Positions 40,668-48,468 of a stretch of DNA of 64,000 bases are shown here, one piece after another (within the stretch, counting starts at the first letter, position 1; the number at the start of each line of letters is the position of its first letter). This stretch comes from Micromonospora ureilytica (lineage in GTDB: Bacteria; Actinomycetota; Actinomycetes; Mycobacteriales; Micromonosporaceae). The stretch spans positions 5,642,001 to 5,706,000 of the forward strand of contig NZ_JADOTX010000001.1 of NCBI RefSeq assembly GCF_015751765.1, given 5' to 3'. The translations under genes were made by a program, and so were the position numbers. Under the pieces are notes generated by a model, which saw only the letters and a program-made list of their open reading frames with translations, had not been told where the DNA came from and did no database searches.

Positions 40668-42503
40668 ATGACTACTCCTGAACCGGACGTGCCCAGCGAC
40701 AGTGGCGGCCCGGCCGCCGCGTCGTCGGCGGAGGGGGCCTCCGGTGTCGCTCGGCCTGCCCGCGGGGGGAGGTGGGCCGATCTGACCGCCGTGCTGAGCT
40801 TCGTGGTGCTCGGCCTGTGGGTCACCGGCCGACTCTGGTTGGACCCGGGCAGCGATGTGCGGGACAACCAGTCCGATCAGTCGCAGTTTGAATGGATGAT
40901 GGCCCACGGAGCGCGAGTCGTCACGCACTTTGCGTATCCATTCCATTCCAATCAGATGAACGTCCCCGACGGCGTGAATCTGATGGCCAATACGTCCGTA
41001 TTATCCATTTCATTGCCAATGACGCCTGTCACCCTGTTGTTCGGACCGCGGGCATCATTTCTGATCTTTCTCACCGTCGGCATGATCGCCACCGCCGCGG
41101 CCTGGTATTTCGTGCTCTCCCGGGTGCTGATCGGCAGCCGGGGGCCGGCGTGGCTGGGCGCCGGCTTCTGCGCGTTCGCGCCGGCCATGGTGTCGCACGC
41201 CAATGGGCACCCGAACATCGTGTCGCAGTTCGTCGTCCCGTTGATCATCTGGCGCACGCTGCGACTCGGCGAACCGGGCCGCTGGCTGCGCAACGGGGTC
41301 CTCCTCGCGCTCGTCATCGTCTGGCAGGCATTCCTCAACCTGGAGATCCTGCTGATGACCGCGATCGGGCTCGGCGTGATCATCGCGGTGCTCGCCGTGG
41401 GCCGCGCGGATCTGCGTTCGCGGGCCCGAACCTTCCTCGCCGGCCTGGCCGTCGCCGCCGGGGTCGCCGGGCTCCTGCTGGCGTACCCCCTCTACGTCCA
41501 GTTCTTCGGACCGGACGCGTACTCCGGGCTGTCCCGCCTGATCCGGGGCTACTCCAGCGACCTGGCCTCGTTCGTCGCGTACTCCCGGGAATCACTCGCC
41601 GGTAGCGCGCGCACCGCCGCGGGCCTGGCCAAGAACCCGACCGAGGAGAACAGCTTCTTCGGCTGGGCGCTGCTGGTGCTGGTGATCGCCCTGGTCTGGT
41701 GGCTGCGCCGCTCGATAGTGGTGCTCGCCCTGGCCGCGCTCGGGTTGCTCTTCGCGGTGCTCTCGCTGGGTCGAGAGGTCCGCTTCAACAACCGGGGTAC
41801 GGGTGTGCCAGGCCCCTGGGCGGCGCTGGAGAACCTGCCCATCCTGCACTCGGTGGTGCCGACGCGCTGGGCGTTGGCGATCACCCCGATCATCGGGTTG
41901 CTGCTCGCCTACGGTGCCGAGCGGGCCCGCGAATTGGCCGGCGCGCACCCGGCCGCCCGGGGGCAGATCCGCTTCGTCACCGCCACCGTGCTCACGATGG
42001 CCCTGTTGCCGATCGTCCCCACCCCGCTGCCCGTGGCTCACCTCGACCCGGTTCCCAGCTTCGTGACCAGTGGGGCGTGGCGTCCGTACGTGGCCGGTGG
42101 GCGCAGTGTGGTGACCCTGCCGTTGCCGGACACCACGTACGCGGAGCCGCTGCGCTGGTCGGCGGCGACCCGGTTGGACATGCCGCTGGCCCGGGGCTAC
42201 TTCCTCGGCCCGGACACCCGGCCGAACGCCGACCCGCCGAAGGTCGCGCTGTTCGGTGCGACTCCTCGCCCCACCAGCAGTTTCTTCGCCACCATCCGAC
42301 GTACCGGGGCGGTGCCGCCGATCACCCCACAGAGTCGGGTCCGGGCGGTCGACGACCTGCGCTACTGGCGGGCGGGGGTGGTCATCCTCGGGCCACACGA
42401 GCACGAGGCCGCGCTGCGGCGGGGGATGACCGAGCTGACCGGGATCCAACCGGTCTTCACCGGCGGCGTGTGGGTGTGGGACGTCCGGTCGTTGACCGAC
42501 TGA
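40668..42503 (+). CDS. GT-C-like multi-spanning membrane protein, possible glycosyltransferase
   Basis: 611 residues: cytoplasmic Ser/Ala-rich N-terminus, about 10 membrane helices, and a soluble C-terminal domain (about 450-611). The first loop holds 'SDVRDNQSDQSQFEWMMAHG' with acidic residues and 'FHSNQMNVPDGVNLMANTSV', a pattern seen in GT-C-like actinobacterial membrane proteins. Bases about 40880-41090 use many A/T third positions, unlike the rest of the gene. Divergent methyltransferase next door suggests a shared envelope-glycan role. Confidence 0.75.
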   Translation: MTTPEPDVPSDSGGPAAASSAEGASGVARPARGGRWADLTAVLSFVVLGLWVTGRLWLDPGSDVRDNQSDQSQFEWMMAHGARVVTHFAYPFHSNQMNVPDGVNLMANTSVLSISLPMTPVTLLFGPRASFLIFLTVGMIATAAAWYFVLSRVLIGSRGPAWLGAGFCAFAPAMVSHANGHPNIVSQFVVPLIIWRTLRLGEPGRWLRNGVLLALVIVWQAFLNLEILLMTAIGLGVIIAVLAVGRADLRSRARTFLAGLAVAAGVAGLLLAYPLYVQFFGPDAYSGLSRLIRGYSSDLASFVAYSRESLAGSARTAAGLAKNPTEENSFFGWALLVLVIALVWWLRRSIVVLALAALGLLFAVLSLGREVRFNNRGTGVPGPWAALENLPILHSVVPTRWALAITPIIGLLLAYGAERARELAGAHPAARGQIRFVTATVLTMALLPIVPTPLPVAHLDPVPSFVTSGAWRPYVAGGRSVVTLPLPDTTYAEPLRWSAATRLDMPLARGYFLGPDTRPNADPPKVALFGATPRPTSSFFATIRRTGAVPPITPQSRVRAVDDLRYWRAGVVILGPHEHEAALRRGMTELTGIQPVFTGGVWVWDVRSLTD

Positions 42504-42528
42504 GCCGAGCCGTGCGGCCCAGCGCGGT

Positions 42529-43317
42529 CTAGCGGACGCAGCAGCCCTGGCAGACCTTCGGCCGGGGCAGGGTGAAGGCGAGGCAGCAGGTGCGCCGCTG
42601 CACGGTCGGCTCCCCGGCCGGCCCGGGCACCAGCTCGATCAGGTCGGTCAGGTCGAGTGCGCCGAGCAGGGTGTCGATGCTCTGCACCGTGGAGCCGGGC
42701 AGACCGTCCGCGGCCCGCAGGATGCCGTGCGCGATGCCGGAGGCGACCGACCCGAGCAGCGTCCGGGTGCCCACCCGGACCTCGGACTGGATAGCCGTGA
42801 TGAGCGGCGCCAGGTGGGCGTCGAGCAGGGACGCGCGCAGTGCGGCCAGCAGCTCCGCCTCGTCGGCGACGACCCGCACCTCCGGAAGGCCGGCGAGCGC
42901 CAGCGGGTCGTTCGGCAGCACCGCCACGGTGGTGCCCCGGCGCAGGCCCATGGTGAGCAGCTGCCGGTGGTCCTCGAAGTGGATCAGCAGGTCGGTCGGA
43001 TCGAGCAGCGGCACCCGGCGAGCGGAGGCCCAGCCGAGCACGACCGGCAACGCGGCCCAGTAGCTGTACGACTTCCAGGCCAGCGCGGCGCAGGCGTGCG
43101 GGGTGCCGCCCCAGCGGACGGCGGCGCCGTTCAGCAGCTCCGGCAGGCGGCTGCCGTCGATCAGGGTGGTGGCGGGCGCCCAGCCGAGCTCGTCGTCGAC
43201 CAGCAGGCCCCGGGCGAGGCCGGGGAGGTCGTCGGTGCCGAACATGGCCCGGAGCGCTGCGGTGACGGGGGCCAGCGGCGTGGTGGCGGCCTCGCGCCGT
43301 GGCATCACCGCTGTCAC
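42529..43317 (-). CDS. FhuF-like [2Fe-2S] siderophore-iron reductase
   Basis: 262 residues from GTG 43317 (ATG 43305 is possible). The last 20 residues TCCLAFTLPRPKVCQGCCVR carry the FhuF ligand pattern C-C-x10-C-x2-C (Cys244, 245, 256, 259) that binds a [2Fe-2S] cluster. FhuF proteins reduce ferric siderophores in the cytoplasm. An IdeR/DmdR-type iron box lies about 80-100 bp upstream, so the gene is probably repressed in iron sufficiency. Confidence 0.85.
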   Translation of the reverse strand: MTAVMPRREAATTPLAPVTAALRAMFGTDDLPGLARGLLVDDELGWAPATTLIDGSRLPELLNGAAVRWGGTPHACAALAWKSYSYWAALPVVLGWASARRVPLLDPTDLLIHFEDHRQLLTMGLRRGTTVAVLPNDPLALAGLPEVRVVADEAELLAALRASLLDAHLAPLITAIQSEVRVGTRTLLGSVASGIAHGILRAADGLPGSTVQSIDTLLGALDLTDLIELVPGPAGEPTVQRRTCCLAFTLPRPKVCQGCCVR

Positions 43318-43648
43318 CTGAGTCGTCCCCTGTCCGTGTGACCGACTGTCTGTGTGACCGAGGAGTGCGCCCCGGCGGACGAACCAGTGCCGTCCTGAGC
43401 TAAGGCTAGCCTAACCAGCCCCTGGGCGTAAGGGAAGGCTCACCTTGGTCAAATCCCTGACGCCCAGGTCACCATCCGCACCCGACGGGAGTAGCGCTCC
43501 GCGTACTACCCGGAGTCAGTGCTGGAAAACGCTGCCGCACGATCGACGGTCATCGGTGAATTGTCAAGCGGTGTGTCGAAAACATGCCACATGCGTGTGT
43601 GTTCGCGTACGGAACGTGAAACTTGTATCCCCGGCCCCGAGGAAGCTG
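43318..43648. other. Divergent intergenic region of the FhuF-like and XRE-deformylase genes
   Basis: Holds the iron box at 43398-43416 and the GAGG ribosome-binding site of the downstream gene. The stretch near 43585-43625 (GTGTGTGTTCGCGTACGGAA) has loose symmetry that might be an operator. No gene is evident. Confidence 0.5.
43398..43416. promoter_or_regulatory. IdeR/DmdR-type iron box
   Basis: AGCTAAGGCTAGCCTAACC contains a perfect AGGCTAGCCT core and matches, on the minus strand, the TTAGGTTAGGCTAACCTAA consensus of actinobacterial iron regulators at most positions. It lies upstream of the FhuF-like gene. Confidence 0.75.
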
Positions 43649-45178
43649 ATGACGACCTCACCCCTCGAACGGGCTGCCGACTCCTTCGCGGCCGAACTCG
43701 CCCGACAACGGACCGGGCGCGGGCTGTCCAAGAAGCAACTGGCCGTCCTGATGGGGTTCGACCCGTCCTACGTGAGCCACGTCGAGGGGCGCCGGCACCG
43801 CCCGACCGAGGACTTCGCCCGCCGCGCGGAGGCCGTCCTGGAGGCCAGCGGCGCGATCTGGCAGCGCTTCCGGGAGTACGACGACCTACGGCACGCCCGG
43901 GCAGGTCAGCCGCACCGCGAGCCGTACCTGCCGGGGCAGTGGCTGCCACCGGGCACCGGCCTGGTCGTGGAACGGGAAGTGGCCACCCTCACCCACGCCG
44001 ACGACGGCTACCGGTGCGTCATCCACCGGGAGCTGTACAACGCCGGCACCGAGCCGGTCACCCGCTACCTGGTCCGGGTCGCCGTCGACCGCTACCCGAA
44101 CGACCCCGGCCGCTCCAACCGGCACCACCGGGAGCATCCCCTCACATTCGCCGAGCTGCAGATACAGGCCCGTCGAGACGACGGCGGCGGCGACCCGGAG
44201 CCGATGCACTGGCGAGCCAAACACGATCGGGACGCGTTCAAGGAAATCTGGCTGCTCTTCGAGAACGGGGAGCGGCGCTTCCCCCTCTACCCGGGTGACC
44301 GGGCCACCATCGAGTACGCGTACAGCGTCGGGCACGACAAGTGGGGCCCCTGGTTCCAACGAGCCGTCCGGCTGCCCACCCGGCAGCTCGCCGTACGCCT
44401 GGACCTGCCGGCGGCACTCGACCCGCAGGTCTGGGGCGTGGAGACCTCGCTCAGCGCGGAGGAGGGCCCGCTGCGGACGGCGCCGCAGCGTCACGACGAG
44501 GGCGACCGGGCGGTCTACGACTGGCAGACCGACGACCCGCCGTTGAACGCCCGCTACCGGATGCAGTGGCGGTTCCGCGCCCGCCCGGACACCGAACCGG
44601 ACACCGGCCCCGGCGGCGCCCGGGTCCGACCCAGCGACCGGATGCGCGGCCTCGGCATCGTGCAACGCGGGGCCGACCTGCTCCGCCAGCGCGCCCGCCC
44701 GTTCGACCTGCCCGCGGAGGAACACGTCGCCCGGGACGTGGTCGACCGGCTCACCATGGCCCTGGCCCGGCTCGACGAGCTGCACCCGTTCAGCAAGGGG
44801 GTGGGTGTCGCCGCCCCGCAGTTCGGCATCGACCGGGCGGCGGCCGTGGTGCGACCCCCCGACCGGTCGGCCGAGCCGGTAGTGCTGCTCAACCCCCGGG
44901 TGGTCGACGCCGACCTGGAGACCGACGAGCAGTACGAGGGCTGCCTCTCCTTCTTCGACCACCGAGGTCTGGTGCCCCGGCCCCTGCGTCTGGACGTGGA
45001 GCACGCCCAGTGGGACGGCAGCCGGGTCATCACCTCGTTCGAGTTCGGCATGGCCCGACTGGTCGCACACGAGGTCGACCACCTGGAGGGCCGGCTCTAC
45101 GTCGACCGGATGGCACCCGGCGTGCCGTTGGTGCCGGTGGAGGAATACCGCGAGTCCGGGCACCCCTGGCGCTACTGA
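43649..45178 (+). CDS. Fusion of XRE DNA-binding domain, unknown middle domain and peptide deformylase
   Basis: 509 residues from ATG 43649, with GAGG 6 nt upstream. Residues about 8-65 form a Cro/C1-type helix-turn-helix (FAAELARQRTGRGLSKKQLA, 'DPSYVSHVEGRRHRPT'). Residues about 85-320 are a beta-rich domain I do not recognise. The C-terminal part is a peptide deformylase with all three motifs: GVGVAAPQ at 384-391, EGCLS at 430-434 and HEVDH at 474-478, giving metal ligands Cys432, His474, His478 and catalytic Glu475. Deformylases are normally short single-domain enzymes, so a regulator fusion is unusual. Followed by a strong terminator. Confidence 0.9.
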   Translation: MTTSPLERAADSFAAELARQRTGRGLSKKQLAVLMGFDPSYVSHVEGRRHRPTEDFARRAEAVLEASGAIWQRFREYDDLRHARAGQPHREPYLPGQWLPPGTGLVVEREVATLTHADDGYRCVIHRELYNAGTEPVTRYLVRVAVDRYPNDPGRSNRHHREHPLTFAELQIQARRDDGGGDPEPMHWRAKHDRDAFKEIWLLFENGERRFPLYPGDRATIEYAYSVGHDKWGPWFQRAVRLPTRQLAVRLDLPAALDPQVWGVETSLSAEEGPLRTAPQRHDEGDRAVYDWQTDDPPLNARYRMQWRFRARPDTEPDTGPGGARVRPSDRMRGLGIVQRGADLLRQRARPFDLPAEEHVARDVVDRLTMALARLDELHPFSKGVGVAAPQFGIDRAAAVVRPPDRSAEPVVLLNPRVVDADLETDEQYEGCLSFFDHRGLVPRPLRLDVEHAQWDGSRVITSFEFGMARLVAHEVDHLEGRLYVDRMAPGVPLVPVEEYRESGHPWRY

Positions 45179-45189
45179 CCAAGAAGGGA

Positions 45190-45229
45190 CCGGGGCGCGT
45201 GCCCCAGGGGGCGGGGGCACGCGCCCCGG
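45190..45229. terminator. Strong terminator hairpin
   Basis: 16-bp arms CCGGGGCGCGTGCCCC (45190-45205) and GGGGCACGCGCCCCGG (45214-45229), between the convergent XRE-deformylase and globin-reductase genes. Confidence 0.88.
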
Positions 45230-45246
45230 TGTGGGGGGAGGAACGT

Positions 45247-46362
45247 CTAGAGGTCACCGAAGGTGTCGTAGCGGATGTGCGGCGGTGGCACGTCGTCCGC
45301 GGCGAGCACCCGCAGGGTGGACCGGACCATCCGGGCGGCGCCGGAGACGTAGCAGTCGTGGGTGGTCCACGGCCCGTACCGGGCCACCACCTCCGGGACG
45401 TCGCCCTGCTCGCCGTCGAAGTCCGGGTCCTCACTGCACGCCGGTGTGACCGACAACCACGGGTGTACGGCCACCAACTCCTGCAACCCGGCCAGGCCGT
45501 ACAGGTCGCCCGCCTGTCGGGCGCCGTAGAAGACGTGCACCCACCGGGTCCGGTTGAAGGTGGCCAACTCCTCCACCAACGCCTTGATCGGCGCCAGCCC
45601 GACGCCGCCGGCCACGCAGAGGATGTCCCGTTCCGAGGCGCGGTCCAGCGTCATCGACCCCATCGGAGCCGCCAGGCGCAGCAGGTCACCCGGCCGCACC
45701 CGACGCACCAACGCCCCGGACACCCAGCCGGCCCCCGGAGAGCGCACGTGGAACTCCAGCACGTTGTCGTCGTTCGGGGCGTTCGCCACTGAATAGTTGC
45801 GCCAGACCCGGGGGTGGTAGCGCGGCACCTCCAGGCTCACGTACTGCCCCGCCTGCCAACGCAGCGGATGCTGCAACGCCCGGCAGGTCAGCACGGCGGT
45901 GTCCGGGCCGTACCGTTCGTGGGTCAACACCTCGGCGTGCCAGAACGGCGGGTCGTCGTCCGAGGCGGCACCGGCCACCATCAGGCCGGCGATCGCCGCG
46001 TACGCCTCCCGCCACGCCTGGTCGTACTCCAGGTTCCAGCCGTCGCCGGCGGTGCTGCGCAGGGCGTCCAGCAGCGCGACGCCCATCGTGGCGTAGTGCC
46101 GCTCGTCGACGTGGTACTTACGGTGGTCGCGGCCCAGCGCCCGGAGGAACTCGTCGAAGCTCTCCGGGTCGTCGACCGTGTGGATCGCCGTGATGATCGC
46201 TTCGAGTAGGCGGTCGCCCTGGCCGGTCATCTGCACCGGGAAAAGTTGCCGCAGGGCGGGGTCGAGCAGGAACAGCCGAGCGTAGAAGTGACCGCTCAGC
46301 CGGACCCGGTCGTCCTCGACCAGGGTCCAACTCTCCTTCAGCAACCGGGCGAGGTTGTCCAC
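45247..46362 (-). CDS. Flavohaemoglobin-like globin/FAD/NAD(P) reductase
   Basis: 371 residues from GTG 46362 (VDNLARLLKESWTLVEDD) with AGGAG upstream. Globin domain about 1-135 ('FYARLFLLDPALRQLFPVQM', 'LGRDHRKYHVDERHYATMG' with the probable proximal His), then an FAD domain ('VWRNYSVANAPN', flavin-binding RxYS) and an NAD(P) domain ('DILCVAGGVGLAPIKALVEE', 'VSGAARMV'). Enzymes of this type oxidise nitric oxide to nitrate. The divergent region to the CPBP gene is 145 bp. Confidence 0.9.
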   Translation of the reverse strand: MDNLARLLKESWTLVEDDRVRLSGHFYARLFLLDPALRQLFPVQMTGQGDRLLEAIITAIHTVDDPESFDEFLRALGRDHRKYHVDERHYATMGVALLDALRSTAGDGWNLEYDQAWREAYAAIAGLMVAGAASDDDPPFWHAEVLTHERYGPDTAVLTCRALQHPLRWQAGQYVSLEVPRYHPRVWRNYSVANAPNDDNVLEFHVRSPGAGWVSGALVRRVRPGDLLRLAAPMGSMTLDRASERDILCVAGGVGLAPIKALVEELATFNRTRWVHVFYGARQAGDLYGLAGLQELVAVHPWLSVTPACSEDPDFDGEQGDVPEVVARYGPWTTHDCYVSGAARMVRSTLRVLAADDVPPPHIRYDTFGDL

Positions 46363-46506
46363 GGACGCTCCTTCTCCAGACGGCAACGGATCGGGCGCCC
46401 ATAGAATCTCCACGGAGAGTGTCGACTGGTCGCACAGAATGTGCGATCGACTCATGCTGGCCGGTCGGTCATGTCACCGGCACCCCACGTCGGGCAGAGT
46501 GGTGCG

Positions 46507-47277
46507 GTGACCGTTGAGCTGACCCGCCCGGTGTCCCGCCGACTGCTGGGCACCGAGACGCTGCTGGTCCTCGGCCTCTCCCTCGGCCAGTCCGCGATCT
46601 ACGCGATGGTGTCGATCATCGCGAAGTTGACCGCAGACGGTCCGCTCTCCAAGCAGACCGCCTCGCTGAACACCTCGGCGTCGGCCCGCCCCTGGCTGGA
46701 CCTCACCTACCAGTTGCTCGGCATCGTGTTCGCGCTGCTGCCAGTGCTGCTCGCCGTACACCTGCTCAGCCGTGACCCCGGCGACCCGGGGCGGACCCTC
46801 GGCCTGGACGCCCGGCGGCCCGGCCAGGACCTGGCGCGCGGAGCCGGCCTGGCGGCGCTGATCGGGCTACCCGGGCTGGCGCTGTTCTGGGTGGCGGCCC
46901 ACCTGGGCCTCAACGCCACGCTGGTGCCGGCCGCGCTGCCGCCGGTCTGGTGGGCGGTCCCGGTGCTGATCCTCGCCGCCGTGCAGAACGCCGTGCTGGA
47001 AGAGGTGATCGTGGTCGGCTACCTGGTCACCCGGCTGCGCCAACTCCAGTGGCGGCTGGCCGCGATCATCGCGGCCAGCGCGCTGCTCCGCGGCTCGTAC
47101 CACCTCTACCAGGGCTTCGGCGCGTTCGTCGGCAACGCGATCATGGGCGTCGTGTTCAGCCTCTTCTACCTGCGCACCCGGCGGGTGATGCCGCTGGTCA
47201 TCGCGCACACAGTGCTCGACGTGTTCGCCTTCGTCGGCTACGCGCTGCTGCCCCGGGAGTGGTTCGACTGGCTGTGA
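46507..47277 (+). CDS. CPBP-family (Abi/CAAX-type) intramembrane protease
   Basis: 256 residues from GTG 46507 (a start at 46441 or 46471 is possible). Six to eight membrane helices with the family's catalytic motifs: EE in 'VQNAVLEEVIVVGYLVTRLR', R-x3-H in 'LLRGSYHLYQG', and a last His in 'MPLVIAHTVLDVFAF'. Substrates unknown. No bacteriocin or prenylated-peptide gene is next to it. Confidence 0.88.
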   Translation: MTVELTRPVSRRLLGTETLLVLGLSLGQSAIYAMVSIIAKLTADGPLSKQTASLNTSASARPWLDLTYQLLGIVFALLPVLLAVHLLSRDPGDPGRTLGLDARRPGQDLARGAGLAALIGLPGLALFWVAAHLGLNATLVPAALPPVWWAVPVLILAAVQNAVLEEVIVVGYLVTRLRQLQWRLAAIIAASALLRGSYHLYQGFGAFVGNAIMGVVFSLFYLRTRRVMPLVIAHTVLDVFAFVGYALLPREWFDWL

Positions 47278-47344
47278 CTGGTCAACGCCGGGCGGCGGCG
47301 GAAAGCGGGAGTACCGAATCCGGGTAGGCAGAAAACGGCGGGAT

Positions 47345-47728
47345 TCAGCAGACGCGCGTCCGCCAACTCACCTTCGTCACGGTCATGGGAACGTAGAAGA
47401 ATCCGTCACCAGGAGGAGCACAGTCAGTGCCGGTGAGAGTCATTCCCTGGGTGGTGAACGACCAGCTGATCTCGGCGTTCCGGTTCGTGTAGTTGTAGTA
47501 GTTGAAACCCGTGATGTTGCCGCTCCACTCCGTGGTGGTCACCAGGGACGGAGTCGCCGTAGGAACCCCGTTCGGGTGATCCCAGTGGGGCCAGACGCAG
47601 AATGTGCCCGGCTGGCAGTTCCCGGGCGGGTAGACGCCCGCCCCCGACTGGGGTGCCGCCGAGGCAGGAGGGGCAACAGCCAGCACACCTGCGATGACCC
47701 CGGCGATGGCGAAGGGTTTCAACAGCAC
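47345..47728 (-). CDS. Small secreted protein, peptidase-inhibitor-I36-like
   Basis: 127 residues with a signal peptide (MLLKPFAIAGVIAGVLAVAP, cleavage after ASA near 25) and a mature part with four Cys: 'CQPGTFCVWPHWDHPNG' resembles the Cys-x4-Cys-hydrophobic motif of Streptomyces I36 metalloprotease inhibitors and related crystallin-like proteins. The ending VSWRTRVC is exposed. No operon partner. Confidence 0.75.
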   Translation of the reverse strand: MLLKPFAIAGVIAGVLAVAPPASAAPQSGAGVYPPGNCQPGTFCVWPHWDHPNGVPTATPSLVTTTEWSGNITGFNYYNYTNRNAEISWSFTTQGMTLTGTDCAPPGDGFFYVPMTVTKVSWRTRVC

Positions 47729-48010
47729 GGCTACCTACTTCCATTGATGGGTATGAATTAACTCACGCTACCGCGGGAAATTTGCACCGTCAAGGACCTG
47801 CGGCCGCCGGCCGATTCGGCCACCTCCGAACGCCCCCGCGACTCGGGTAGCAGGCGACCAGCTCGCAGCCAGCTCTGCGTTCGGGCCGCTCAGCGACAGC
47901 GGTCAGCGGCGGGTTGCTTGACACGGGGAACATAATCGATGCAAGTAAATCTATCCCTGGGCTGAACGAGCTCCGGTCCCGTCCCTGAACACCGTTAGGA
48001 AGGGAAGCTC

Positions 48011-48358
48011 ATGCGCAGATTTACCAGCCGAATCGCTGCGGGTCTCGCCGCCGCCTTGATCGCCACACTGGCCGTGACGATACCGGCGTCGCCCGCAGCC
48101 GCTGTCGAGACGCTCAAGGTTCCCGACACCGGCCTCGTCTTCTACCAGGCATACACGCAGATCATCGTGGGCAGGCAGGCCACGCCCGACGGTATCTGCC
48201 GCCCGGTCCCGGCCGAGGCGATCTGGGCGATCGGCTGGAACGGCTTCGGTTCCGTCTCTGGCTACCGGACCTCCGACTGCACCGGCGCTGCGTCCGAGCT
48301 CAACAACTTCCACAGCTGGCCGTACGAGGGCTACTACCTCTCCTACCGGGCCGGTTGA
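48011..48358 (+). CDS. Small secreted protein of unknown function
   Basis: 115 residues from ATG 48011 with AGGAAGGGAAG upstream. A signal peptide (RRFTSRIAAGLAAALIATLA, cleavage near PAAA 35) leads to a mature part of about 80 residues with two Cys (ICRPVP, SDCTGA) and many aromatic residues. It may have a fold like the preceding I36-type protein. About 280 bp upstream are gene-free, with AT-richer text near 47930-47960 that could be a promoter. Confidence 0.75.
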   Translation: MRRFTSRIAAGLAAALIATLAVTIPASPAAAVETLKVPDTGLVFYQAYTQIIVGRQATPDGICRPVPAEAIWAIGWNGFGSVSGYRTSDCTGAASELNNFHSWPYEGYYLSYRAG

Positions 48359-48364
48359 CCAGCG

Positions 48365-48398
48365 TTCCCGGTGGTCGATCGCTGACGGCCACCGGGAA
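48365..48398 (+). terminator. Terminator after the small secreted protein gene
   Basis: TTCCCGGTGG (48365-48374) and CCACCGGGAA (48389-48398) form a 10-bp stem with a 14-nt loop directly after the stop codon. Confidence 0.8.
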
Positions 48399-48468
48399 AG
48401 CACCGATCCGGAACTGCCCGGATCACCCCGCGCGGAGAGTTGAGTCCGGTAATGGTGGCGGCGGCCGA

